From NCBI GenBank assembly GCA_051294375.1, contig CM119271.1:10191605-10255604 (forward strand): a stretch of DNA of 64,000 bases. The letters run 5' to 3'. The notes under the pieces are model-generated. The model was not told the origin of the DNA, did no database searches, and was given only the letters and a program-made list of their open reading frames with translations. Shown one piece after another: positions 1-64,000 of the stretch; positions within the stretch are counted from its first letter, which is position 1, and the number at the start of each line of letters is the position of its first letter. A program made the position numbers and the translations under genes. The stretch comes from Paraspadella gotoi (taxonomy: Eukaryota > Chaetognatha).

Positions 1-1611
1 GTAGGGGCGGAAAGAGGGGGCGTGGCCTATCCAGTGAAAAACAGAAGTTCAACCAAAAACAATGAAGAAAAATGACTCGGATCTTTTTGTTCTTTTCATG
101 ACGACTTCCCTCCCTCTTTTGTGATTGTTCATTGTTCGTTCGTGTCATTAATTATTCGCTCCTCCCTCCCGATCGGTTTTCTTTTCCGCGCGCAATTGTT
201 GTTGTTGTTGGTGACGTCTACATTCGCTAGGAATTTCATCTTAATCCTCATTTCACGTTTTTTTTTTGGAGGTGGGGGGGGGGAAGATAAGGGAGGGAAG
301 GTTAATTTTGAATAACACGAACCATGACCACCAAGGGGACTTTTTAGGTTTAACTTTCCGTAAAAAATATTTAGAAAAGTATTAATTTTTATCATTTTTT
401 AAAAATTTTAGAAGTATCACCTCGTAGTTTGAATGTTTTGAACGAATGAAATGCTTAGTTCTAGCGCACGAGTGAGTCCGCCGTTAATGATAAACTTTTT
501 GAAAGAGGAGAAATCATAAAAGTACTTCCTCTTTGACTTTTTTGTCCTTCGGAAACCCGTGAGAACGGGGGACTCTCGAAACAAATTCGTTCCGAAACAA
601 AATTTAGATCAAATTTATATCGTTAATAAGAACGACTTTTCTCACAAGATGTTTCACGTCAATCTGTCTCGTTGACTTTAACATGACTAAACACACTCGC
701 ATAATTTTCCAGTTGTCTTAGTTTTAAAAAAAATAAATCTTTTGTTCCACTTTTACTATAAGCTGTATAGTTTCGAGGTTTTAATTTTTATCATTTAGTT
801 TAATGTGATTTTTATTCGATTCATATTTTATATAGCCATTGTAACGTCCACAGCTATTGCTAACCATAGAATTGTAACTGGATTTTAAAATTTACTTAAG
901 TTAAAAATGTTTAGTTTACGCTTCTATTCAGTATTTTGGATTTTATTTATACAAACTTTTATATGACACTGGATCATTAGAATTCTTTGTTTACAACTTG
1001 TTTATTCCTTTATTCGCTCAATGTTCAACTATCATTTATTGCGTTCGCAGCTGGATGTTAATTGGAGCCAACTCTAATTTAAAAAGCATCCTTTACTCGA
1101 ATTCGTTTTGTTTCAGTTTACAAGGCTTTAAATATTAGCGCCAGAATTAAGTTCTTTTTTATTTACAAGTTCTTTTAATGCGCTTTAATTTTTGTAAAGA
1201 ACATCAAAATTATTTTTTCAGGACCTTTTTGGGGGGGGGGATAATGTGGGCGATTTTATCAGTTAATCTTATTTATGTTTAATAATCGTTTATAATGAAA
1301 TCTAAGCAGTTTTACCTAATTTTTTTTTTTTTTTTCACCTCCGGCTAATTTTCGATATTTTCTGAGAACCTTTATTATTTAAAAATTTCAGACTAAAGAC
1401 AAATTTAACTCGTTCCCCTTAATTCTTTAATGTTAATCAACTATGTTATTCGTTTTGATTTTTGAGACACTTTGTTTCGTTTCATTGTAGAAATTACAGT
1501 AAATTCTGTTCAATTTTCTGATTTTGGCTTTTTTAGTTGTGTACAGTACAGATTAGATTGTTTTAACTCATATTTGTGCGAGTATTAAGTAAACCTTTGT
1601 AGCGTACGAAA
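1..1611. other. AT-rich intergenic or intronic DNA, no gene seen
   Basis: No open frame with coding character was found on either strand. There are poly-T and poly-G runs near 255-285 and 1230-1335 but no recognisable repeat family or RNA gene. If the Cav3 gene continues to the left, this stretch is part of one of its introns. Confidence 0.5.
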
Positions 1612-1845
1612 ATGATGAGTGAAGACGAAGGATATCGTAGACCACATAATATATTTTCCATGAAGAAAAGGCAAACGTACAAAAGGATCGAATATCGACG
1701 AATGCGAAAATCTCTATCGGCGAGAGAGGAAGAGGATAGAGAAGAGGAGGAAGAGGAAAATAGGAGAGAGGAAGATCGAGAGAGATCGCCGGATACTACA
1801 CCTTATTACAATACTCAAATAGTCAAATCTCAATTAGTCCGATGA
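1612..1845 (+). CDS. Possible 77-residue ORF or terminal exon, very charged
   Basis: An open frame of 77 codons starts ATGATG and ends TGA, with an in-frame TAG at 1600-1602, so the frame is closed on both sides. That TAG could also be a 3' splice site, which would make this the last exon of a plus-strand gene from the left. The product is hydrophilic: a basic stretch around residues 18-35 is followed by a run of Glu and Arg (residues 39-60). I do not recognise the family. Purine-rich AT/GA sequence can leave such frames open by chance, so transcription evidence would decide. Confidence 0.3.
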   Translation: MMSEDEGYRRPHNIFSMKKRQTYKRIEYRRMRKSLSAREEEDREEEEEENRREEDRERSPDTTPYYNTQIVKSQLVR

Positions 1846-1984
1846 GTTGAGGCGATTGCGAATAATCGACATATTCGGCCAAGTTTGTTCAAAATTTGTA
1901 AGCACCAATAATTCTTAAATTTATATGTTAAATTATTTATAGTCGTTAAGCCGCTCTTAATATGATTATAATTTACAGATTATA

Positions 1985-2040
1985 ATTTACAGTTAGGGTT
2001 AAGGGTGGTTAGAGGGTTGTTAGGGTGAGGGTAATTAATA
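1985..2040. repeat. Short degenerate TTAGGG-like array
   Basis: The stretch repeats variants of TTAGGG (ttagggttaaggg, gttagggtgaggg). It resembles longer arrays at 15.4, 22.97, 42.6 and 63.6 kb. It is interstitial, not a chromosome end. Confidence 0.5.
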
Positions 2041-2046
2041 TTTTCT

Positions 2047-2350
2047 TTTTATGGGAGTATAACGAAAAATTCGTTTTAACAACAATGGTTTTTATTATTA
2101 TAATAAAAATCGGAAATGTTTCGACTCGTGTAGATTTCGAATCTTCATCATCCCTCCCCTGTCCTCACATCTGACCAGTATTCTTTATTCACTTCTTTGT
2201 AGGAAACTCTCTCTTTTTCTCTCTCTCTCCAAACCCAATGTTTGTGAAACTGATGAAGGCTGATGAAGACTAAAAATCTACACGGGTCGAAACATGTCCG
2301 ATTTTATTGTAATAATAAAAAAAAAAATAACGAATTTTTCGTTATTATCC
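2047..2350. repeat. Inverted repeat ending in Penelope-like CTGATGAAG...GTCGAAAC motif
   Basis: About 100 bp at 2047-2150 is the reverse complement, with mismatches, of about 100 bp at 2245-2350. Each arm carries a block with CTGATGAAG (or GATGATGAAG), then ATCTACACG, then GTCGAAACAT, followed by an AT-rich end. CTGATGA plus CGAAAC is the conserved core of the hammerhead ribozymes described from Penelope-like retroelements. Stem II here is short (about 4 bp with a wobble pair). The element looks like two tail copies in opposite directions, with no reverse transcriptase between them. Confidence 0.5.
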
Positions 2351-3214
2351 CATAAATTTCACACTAACAACAAAAAGAAAGGCTAACTACAAATATTTTT
2401 TTTAGAAATAAATATTTTTAAGTAGATTTTTTAAAAGCCGCCAAAAGCGCGGTCGGCGAAAGTAAAATTTATCCCGTAAATTCGAAATTGTCGGAATATA
2501 ATTATTAATTAATTACGGCGTAATTAATTATACTCCGACAATTTCGAACTCGTGATTGCTCCTTTGTCTCTGCACTATCGAAGTGACACCTTTGAAAACA
2601 AAAGATTGAATAAATAGCGGTTTTCACTTTTCAAGCGAGCGGTAACTTTGTAAAATTATAGGTACTGGTAAAAACAATTACTGCTCGCTAACAATTTCTA
2701 TTTCATAATTGAGGTTCTAAATGCTACGGATTTATTTTGGCTACAAAAGTTCGGTAAGTTTTGAAATATCGCTATGTGACGTTGACTCGTGGTAAAAGTA
2801 AATTTTACGCCAAGACGCCTGAAAATAATTTAGATTTCGAGACTTCTTAGTACTTAAAAGGTTTGAGAAGCTTTCAAAACCTTACCAAGCTCTTTGAATT
2901 CGTTTAAATCTCGTGCTCAAAGTATATACTGCTTTTCTAATGCTTCAAAATGCTTTTCAATTGTACTTCGATCAAACTTCTTAAATCATTCCACTTTAAT
3001 CATGATTCCGTTTTAAAATGAAAGGAATAGAAAAGAAAAGAAACGCAATGGAAAACATATCGAATCTGAAGATAAGATAAGTTAAGTTATCTTGTACTGA
3101 ACCTCGATATTTAGTCGATCCGTAGGCAAATTTTAGATTACATCAATAACAAATCAAATTACTTACCCTGTCCTAAAAATATACAAAAAAAGTAACCAAC
3201 CATAGCCGAAAAAT
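2351..3214. other. Upstream region of the CD36-family gene
   Basis: No coding exon is visible. A near-perfect 73-bp inverted repeat lies at 2479-2551. The promoter of the CD36-family gene should lie in this stretch, but I see no convincing TATA or initiator element to pin down. Confidence 0.4.
2479..2551. repeat. 73-bp near-perfect palindrome
   Basis: The left arm (AATTCGAAATTGTCGGA, then an ATTA-rich run) is mirrored by the right arm (TCCGACAATTTCGAA), with a 3-nt loop near 2517-2519. One arm has a few extra bases. It could be a short fold-back MITE or a cruciform-forming sequence. Confidence 0.6.
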
Positions 3215-5265
3215 ATGCGCTCCCACGATCGAACTGTACTCATATTGACGCTCCTCGGCGTCATCCTCATCGCAATCGGTGCCGTCATCAGCTACGCCCC
3301 CTCGTGGGTGATCGCGGCGTCGTTCCCGCTCGTGGCGGCGCCGTCTTCGCGGACCTTCAACTCGTGGAAGGCGCCCTCGCTTCCCATCTACATCAAGTTC
3401 TACTTTTTCAACGTGACCAATGCGGAGGAGGTCATCGAGAACGGGACGGACCCGGTCGTCAAGGAGACGGGGCCTTTCACTTATCGCGAGTTGAGGGACA
3501 AGGACGAGATCATCTTCAACGAGGAATTCACGCGGGTCTCCTTTCGGGAGAGGATCGTCTACGTGTTCGACGAAAAGGAGTCCGGAGGGAGTGAGGTGAG
3601 CGTCCTTAGGTTAATCACGTCAAAATACCGATTTTAAAATTGCGCTTTTTATTTTTTAACTTTTAAATTTAATTCATATCCGTTTAAAATTTCAAGGAAA
3701 AACACGTCGAAATTAAAAAAATTAATATTTGACATCTCGTTTTCTTGATTTAAAAGAGAGCACCAGATTTAGGCTCTGGACTGGAGCATTGAGACATTTG
3801 GCAAGAACTGAATATAAGTGAATATGGCCCCAAATTATCCTTTTCAACACTGGACTCGCGAAAAATTAGAAGTAAAAAAAACTAAAACTAAAATTAAAAT
3901 ATCTCAAAAGTGAGACAAATTCGTCCCAGGACGACCTCATCGTTGGCGTCAACATTCCCCTCCTGACGGTGTTCGGCGTTCTCGATGAAATGGACCCGAA
4001 TTTGGTCGGTCTCGCCCGCGGAATGATCAACGGAATGACAAAAATGTTGAAGATCAAGACTCTGGAGCCCCGAACCGTCGGCGAGTGGCTCTGGGGACAC
4101 GAGAGCGAGATCCTGCAACGAATGAAAAGTATACCGCCAAGCATCGGAGGGGCTGCCATCGGTGAGAGTCTGGGCGATTCGCTAACAGTCGCCGCGGCCA
4201 CTGGCTCACCGATCTTTTGTTTATTTATTTTTTTGTCAAGAGAAAATCAAGACGACCAAATTCGGGTTTTTTCTCGATCGCAACGGAAGCGACACTCATT
4301 ACGTCATCAACACGGGCGTCGGAGACGTCAAAGACATCGCGAAAATTTGGTAAGGAGGTTTTGTTAAACGTCCGCTAGGGTTCCGATCTCATCAGAGTAA
4401 CAATAATCCGCATTGCGGATTCCGCTACGCACAGGAGCTATGACGGAATGAAGAAGTTGAGCTACTGGGGATCGAAAGAGGCCAACATGATCAACGGGAC
4501 GGACGGTTCCATGTTCCATCCGGGCGTCACAAAAGACGACACTCTCGAGATGTTCGTCGGAGATTTGTGTCGCTCGATCTACGCGACGTTTGAAGAGAAA
4601 ATGGTGAGGTTTTAGAATTAGCAAAGAAAGAGTTGTTGACGGTAATAAAAAAAAGAGCCAGGAACTGACGATCTATACGTACTTTAGCGGGATGTTAGCA
4701 ACTGCGGTATTTCTTTTATAATATTTCGTCAAAACGAAATAAATAATAACAAAATTAAAATTATTTTCCTTTTTTTTTATTGTTGGCAACCCCAAAAACC
4801 CATCGGGACAGAATGTCAACGGAGGTTGTCGCGTTTGAATTTTTTGATCATCCAAAATTCACGAAAGCTTTGGCAAAAAAAAATTCATTACGCTTACGGT
4901 TCCGAAACAGGAATTCTCATTAATAGATTCAAAATAGGAGCAAAAAATCTTAAAAGCATAAAGATCGAGCCGCTTTCGATAGTAACCAAATATTGATGCG
5001 ATGATAACCAAATATTGATGCGATGATAACCAAATATTGACGCGATGATAACCAATAATTGATGCGATGATAACAAAATGACTGATGTGATGATAATCAA
5101 ATGATTGATGCGATGATAGTCATTCATTGATATGATGATAATCATTCATTGATACGATGATAGTCATTCATTGATGCGATGATATGATTCATTGACGCGC
5201 TGAATCATTCATCGTAAATAAAACAAACAAATGCGTGTATGAGTAGAGAGAGAGAGAGAGAAGAG

Positions 5266-5322
<57 letters not shown>

Positions 5323-5496
5323 CTGGACAGTTTTCCCGCCAACGAAACGCATTATTAGGTCTCTCTCGTTTATATAAAGAATAATCAGAATTTTTAGAAA
5401 AAAAATCCACAAAATCTCGGATGTAAATTTGTGATTTGTATTGAGAAAAAAGCGCGGAATAAATGGCGATAATAAAAGTTTTTAGAAGGAAAAAAA

Positions 5497-5537
<41 letters not shown>

Positions 5538-5935
5538 AAGAGAGGGAGAGAGAGAAGAGGAGAGAGGAGAGAAGAGAGAGAGAGAAAGAGGGAGGAGAGT
5601 GAGAAAGAGAGAAAGAGAAGAGTTTTCCCACCAACGAACGCATTATTAGGTCACTCTCGTTTATATCGGTTATCCGTTGCCTCGCAACGGCGTCGTGAAA
5701 TTGGGTCTATGTTATTTTTTTTTATACACGTAACGCGTTATTAGGTCATGTTCCTCGACATTGTTTACTTTTGTCCGCAACGACCACGAAATCTAGGTTA
5801 AGTAAGTTATTGTATTTTGGGATTTTGTATTGAGATAAAATAAAATGGCGCATAATAAAAGTTTTTAGAAGGAAAAAATCCACTAAAATCTCGGAATAAA
5901 TGGCGATAATAAAAGTTTTTAGAGGAAAAAAAAAA

Positions 5936-5999
<64 letters not shown>

Positions 6000-6438
6000 G
6001 ATAGAGAGAAAAAGATTGTTCTTTTTTTAGGAAGAAACCAGAACGAGGTCAAATTTAATATTTGCATATTTAATTAATTTATAAATAGTTATCACAACTC
6101 AAATAATTATTATTTAAAAAAAAGTTAAAAATGATTAAATATATACACTAAAAATATTTATAAATTTAATAATAGTACAAATTATCAGAATAACAAAAAA
6201 AGTAATGTTTAATTTGACTATATCTCTCTTATCAACTCCTATTTTAGATATAATTTGCCAATAGTGGCCAACCGGTCCAAAGTTGCAATAATAAATAAAA
6301 CAAAATTTTTTTTTTATAATTGATGTATGCAATTATATTATTCGGCGAAAGTGCTGCATATATTATAGGTCACATTAGCTGATTTATATGTGATAATGCA
6401 TATCATTATAAGTTATTCTTCATTTTTTAAAAAAAATA

Positions 6439-6476
<38 letters not shown>

Positions 6477-7324
6477 AAAAACCGAATTTCTTTCCAATTA
6501 TATCTCAGATATAAATTTGGGATTTTGTATTGAAAAAAAAAGCGCGGAATAAATGGCGATAATAAAATTTTGAGAAGGAAAAAATAATCAGAATTTTTCA
6601 AAAAACGAACGATCGTACAGAGTGAGAGAGACAGAAAGAGAGAGAAAGAGAGACAGAAAGAGAAAAAGAGAGACAAAGAGACAGAAAGAAAGAGAAAGCT
6701 GGAAGCCAGCTGAACATCACTGCAGAACCTGAACTCGTTTTTTAAGGGTTCTGAAAAAGCAGCAACTGACAAATATAGGAAAGAAAATCTATATATAATT
6801 TAAAGAAATAAAAGAAAGGCAAAAATATGTTACAATTGTTTACAATTGGAAATTTTCCATTTTTTCCAATCGCAGCTTGTAAAAGATTTAATTTATATTT
6901 GTATTAAAATTAAGATATAGCTTCTCATTAAAAAATCCTTTGAGTTCCCATTTTTATTAAAAAATTAAAACAAATTTTTTTGAATTTCATCTTCAATATT
7001 ATATACTGCAATATGTAAATTAGATTAAAGCATTTCTATATACTAATTTGGATATTATAAGGAGTACTTTAATCTCATTTGCATATTGCAGTAAATCATA
7101 ATGAAGTGGAAATTCAAACAAAAAATACTTAAATCCAAATGTAATATGAAAATATCACAGCTATTTCAAGATGAAAAACCATATCTAAATTTTTAACTTA
7201 CTATGATCGCACACTTTTGTAAAACTTTATCATAATTCATAATAATTTTTATTTAAAAAAAAACGGTAAGTCACAGCCAAACCTATAAAAGCGTAGTAGT
7301 TTTTATATATGAAAACAGCTGACG

Positions 7325-7363
<39 letters not shown>

Positions 7364-8620
7364 TACGTCACAAAGAAGCACCCTAAAACATTATAGAGCC
7401 TGACCCGGCTTCGCCGGTCAAGGCTCGATAAAAATAGCATTTAAAACCTCAAAAAAATGCCTTTGAAACCTCGAATAATCGGGTGAACTTTAAGCTCTCT
7501 GTTCAAGTTAAACCCACTCCATCACGCCCCCTTTCCAATCCCCATTCCCCAACCATCTCTCATCAGGACATCCAAGGCGTTCAATCCTACATCTTCTCGC
7601 CGCCGAAGGAAGTCTTCGCCGACGTCTCGGAGAATCCCTTCAACGAGGCCTTCTGCGAGCCCAAGCCCTGCCTCGGCTCGGGACTGCTGCGGGTCAGCAA
7701 CTGCAAGCAGGACGCGCCGCTCGTCGTCTCCCAGCCGCATCTCTGCGACGCCGACGCGGCAGTGCAGCGTCGCGTCGTCGGCGTCTCGCCCGATCCGAAG
7801 AGGCACGTCACCAAGCTCTTCGTGGAGCCCTGGACGGGCCTGTTGATCCAGGCGCGGAAGAGGCTGCAATACAACGCGCTCATTCTTGCCGACGATAAGA
7901 TGAGTGCGACGAAGAACATGAGGGACGGCGCCATAATTCCTTTGTTTTGGGTCGAGGAAGGATTTGACGGTGCGTTTCGAGGAGATCAAAAGTTTATCAA
8001 TGAATGACTATCATCGCATCAACCATTTGCTTATTATCACATCAATCATTTGGTTATCATCACATCGATCATTTGGTTATCATCGCATCAGTTATTGGTT
8101 ATCATCGCATCAATATTTGGTTATCATCGCATCAATATTTGATTATCATGGAAGGGAGGCTCGATCCTATTCTTTGAAGATTTTTCCTTTATAATTAATT
8201 TGCGCTTTTAAATTAATTTAATCCATTCATTCATTTGCTAATTCGTATACAAATTCTTTCAATCATTTTCGAAAATTGGAATAATTCACTTTTAGTACGA
8301 TTCAAAGAAAATAATTTACATCTGCGTTAAAACGTGTCTTTTCCCTGATCGACGTCTCAAACCCCCAACTCTTCCTCCAGCCGACGAGGATTTCTCCGCA
8401 ATGCTCCGCGACGAGGTTCTCTCTCTCATCCAGATGACGGTCTACGTGATGTACTTCGGGATAGTCGTCGGCTCCCTCCTCATCATCGGCGCCATCTTTT
8501 GGAAATTCGCCGCAATTAAAAAGGTGAGTAAAACAAAAGATAGTCTGAGAGTAAGATTGTCTGCTGACTCTGTCTCTGACAGTGTGACGGTTTCAGTTTG
8601 CGTTATACTATAACTTATAG

Positions 8621-8659
<39 letters not shown>

Positions 8660-8841
8660 ACTCTCTTTTCTCCCCCCCCCAGCAAAAAGAACATGTGACT
8701 CAAAATCTCCCAACCGTCAAGATGTCCGATATCAAACGTAACTCTGTCCATCTCGAACAACCCATCGATTACGGTTACATCAATGAAGTTTACGAGCGGA
8801 AACATTCCGGCGCCGATAAACACGAAAAGGTCAAGTTTTAA
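3215..8841 (+). CDS. CD36-like: CD36/SCARB-family scavenger receptor, 7 exons
   Basis: Two-pass membrane glycoprotein of the CD36/LIMP-2/SR-B family, which binds lipids, lipoproteins or pathogen ligands at the plasma membrane or in lysosomes. Exons: 3215-3595, 3930-4161, 4241-4349, 4435-4603, 7567-7969, 8381-8523 and 8683-8841; all phases join to 532 codons (531 aa). The start codon is followed at once by the N-terminal membrane helix (about residues 7-29). Family marks are KETGPFTYRE, LWGHES, LSYWGSKEANMINGTDG, GDLCRSIYA, CLGSGLLRVSNC, LFVEPWTGLLIQARKRLQ and IIPLFWVEEG. The second helix is about residues 450-472. The cytoplasmic tail of about 58 residues is long for the family. Ligand specificity cannot be read from sequence. 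A possible AATAAA lies at 9216. The gene runs opposite to Cav3, apparently inside one of its introns. Confidence 0.95.
4978..5200. repeat. 22-bp minisatellite, about 10 units
   Basis: Tandem units of about 22 bp with the pattern GATGATAACCAAATATTGATGC degrade towards GATGATAGTCATTCATTGAT. The flank ATCTTAAAAGC...GATCGAGCC on the left is also found, inverted, beside the matching array at 7995-8152. The two arrays are inverted copies on either side of exon 5. Confidence 0.85.
5249..5998. repeat. (GA)n microsatellite cluster with recurring flank
   Basis: Pure and imperfect GA tracts lie at about 5249-5320, 5497-5620 and 5935-5998, with another at 6441-6470. Next to them recurs a block with the core AAATGGCGATAATAAAAG followed by TTTTTAGAAGGAAAAAA, at about 5461, 5843, 5899 and 6550. 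A second block, CATTATTAGGTC followed by CTCTCGTTTATAT, occurs at 5349 and 5641. Together they look like a dispersed element that ends in, or seeds, GA microsatellites. Confidence 0.75.
7257..7363 (-). repeat. Repeat module with TATAAAAGCG box and (CGA)n
   Basis: About 90 bp here (GGTAAGTCACAGCC, then CCTATAAAAGCGTAG, a TATATA run and CTGACGGACGACG) matches the reverse complement of 59,760-59,865. At this site it runs into a (CGA)n tract at about 7323-7363. The shared TATA-like box suggests the promoter end of a mobile element, but no reading frame of such an element is present here. Confidence 0.5.
7396..7426. other. GC-rich hairpin with TTCG loop
   Basis: GAGCC at 7396-7400 pairs with GGCTC at 7422-7426, and the inner GACC.CGG pairs with CCGGTC around a CTTCG loop. 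It stands out from the AT-rich intron and lies 140 bp upstream of CD36 exon 5. Its role is unknown. Confidence 0.5.
7995..8152. repeat. Inverted 22-bp minisatellite, about 7 units
   Basis: Units of the type ATCATCGCATCAATATTTGGTT are the reverse complement of the array at 4978-5200. The array begins about 25 bp after the 3' end of CD36 exon 5 and ends at the sequence GGAGGCTCGATCC, which matches the inverted flank of the first array. Confidence 0.85.
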
Positions 8842-9487
8842 AACAAAGATGTCCTCCGGAAATTTTGTTGTCGTTGTTGTTGTTTTGTTTTGTTTTGTTT
8901 TTTTTTGAAATTGGAACGAAAAAATGCAAATAATTTATGTTCATAATCATTTATAATTCAATTAAATAGTTGATGTTTAAACAACGATCAACCATTGATG
9001 CAGATAAAAAAAACTATCAAGACTTAATTTTAGCCAGTTTTGAAAAGAAATTCTCTCGCGACTATCTTGATTTAAACAAACATTTAAAAAATTAGTAGTA
9101 GTAGTAGTACTCATCAAAAAAGTAAAGAATAATTCATCACTTTTAAGAAGTCAATTCTTTCTACTCTGCCATTACGTGTGGCGGTCTATATTTTCTAAAG
9201 GGTATTTTTTTAATGAATAAAATATTTTTTTTTTATCGAAACAAAATAAAGAGTTCGCAACCGCATCCCCGCCTTTGGTGTTTAAGAGTAAAATCGTAGA
9301 CAGAAAAGACTTGAGGTAAATGATCGCCAATCTTTGTCATGGACATCCCCAAAAACTGTCCCAAACGCCGTCCATTAATAATCGGTTGTCAAAGTGACAT
9401 TTCGACCAGTTTGACCATAAAAATCGGCCCCATCTCTGCCGTTGCCTTCCGCAACCGAAAATAAAGTAAACACGAAACTTAACTTAC
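8842..9487. other. 3' flank of CD36-family gene and Cav3 intron
   Basis: The stretch follows the CD36-family stop codon and includes its likely 3' UTR, with AATAAA at 9216-9221. No minus-strand exon with the required phase could be recognised before 9488. Nothing else was seen. Confidence 0.5.
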
Positions 9488-63380
<53,893 letters not shown>

Positions 63381-63599
63381 CTGCAGCAAAAAAAAAAGCC
63401 AAATGACATTATTTTATCATGATTAGAGTTGAAATGAATTTTCATTAACATGAGACATTCTAACACAAAGTCCACCCGTCTAACTTACCCTACTCCTTAG
63501 GCCTTACCTTCTTCAAAAAAACAACGAATTAGTAACACTATCCCGTCTTTTCCATCTTTGTCCCTTTCTCCATTATCTCCTTTCTTCTTACATTAATAA

Positions 63600-63915
63600 T
63601 TAAGGTAATTTTTAGGATTATGGTTTAATGTGAGGGGTCAGGGTTAAGAATTAGAGTAAGGGAAGAGGTTAAGAATAGTTAAAAATATTTTGTTTCTTCG
63701 CGTCGGGTCAGTCATTTCAATTAGCAATTATGGTTAATAATTAAGAATTTAAGAATTAATAATTAAGAATTTAAGGTTAAGGTTTAGATTTATGGATAAG
63801 GTTACGAATCAGGACTAAATAACAAGATTACCATTTTGTATCGAGTTAAAAATTACGTAAGATTTTAGGCTTAAAACTCAGAAACGGGACGCTTTCGGGA
63901 AATCGCGCCCCATTT
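63600..63915. repeat. Degenerate TTAGGG-like array with GGGACG core
   Basis: Variants of GGGTTAAGAATTAG and GGTTAAGG repeat to about 63810, then CGGGACGCTTTCGGGAAATC at about 63885 followed by GCGCCCC. The pairing is the same as at 15.6, 23.1 and 42.5 kb. Confidence 0.6.
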
Positions 63916-64000
63916 TTTTTTACTCTCCTCTCATCTTCTCTTCCTCCTTCTTCCGCCCCCCCTCACCTAACCCACTTTTCATCTGACTCACTTCTCAACT

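Larger units (their letters stand above)
4604..7566 (+). other. Intron 4 of the CD36-family gene, repeat-filled
   Basis: This 2,963-bp intron separates exon 4 (ending KM) from exon 5 (starting DIQG). It holds a 22-bp minisatellite, four (GA)n blocks with a shared flank, a diverged copy of the 51.7/60.6 kb repeat family near 6.89-7.26 kb, a TATA-containing repeat module, a (CGA)n run and a GC-rich hairpin. No exon of another gene was seen. Confidence 0.75.

Overview
This is nuclear DNA of an invertebrate animal. The genes have introns with GT/AG ends, GC-rich exons and AT-rich introns full of microsatellites. The gene families (a CD36-type scavenger receptor and a T-type calcium channel with two alternative domain II turret exons) point to a protostome. 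A spiralian is my guess; the sequence does not prove it.

Most of the window is one very large minus-strand gene for a T-type (Cav3) voltage-gated calcium channel. Fifteen exon positions can be read, from the I-II linker (63,380) through repeat domain II (21,888 to 16,084) to the II-III linker (9,488). Splice phases match across every junction I could test. Domain I lies beyond the right edge; domains III and IV were not found and should lie beyond the left edge. Domain II has two alternative exons for the S5-pore turret, a three-cysteine form (19,000-19,126) and a five-cysteine form (17,543-17,699), with phases that force mutually exclusive use.

Two plus-strand genes sit inside this gene. 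A seven-exon CD36/SCARB-family receptor (3,215-8,841, 531 aa) lies to the left of the last readable Cav3 exon. A three-exon gene for an unrecognised single-pass membrane protein (23,281-25,406, 487 aa) lies in the intron just before the exon for IIS1.

The middle of the window is assembled badly or from two haplotypes. About 19.45-29.69 kb is repeated in reverse at 31.20-41.82 kb, and the reverse copy carries many indels. The stretch 29.70-30.31 kb reappears in the same direction at 41.84-42.41 kb, so 30.3-41.84 kb is probably not real contiguous sequence. A second, direct duplication (44.19-47.41 and 47.55-51.06 kb) carries two copies of a Cav3 linker exon; the second copy holds a 919-bp TTAA-flanked element and the first shows the empty site.

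The remaining space is repeat-rich: (GA)n tracts with a recurring flank, (ATT)n, several minisatellites, degenerate TTAGGG-like arrays, a tRNA-derived SINE-like copy, a fold-back element with a hammerhead-ribozyme-like core, and other dispersed repeats. No rRNA, CRISPR or prokaryotic features were seen.
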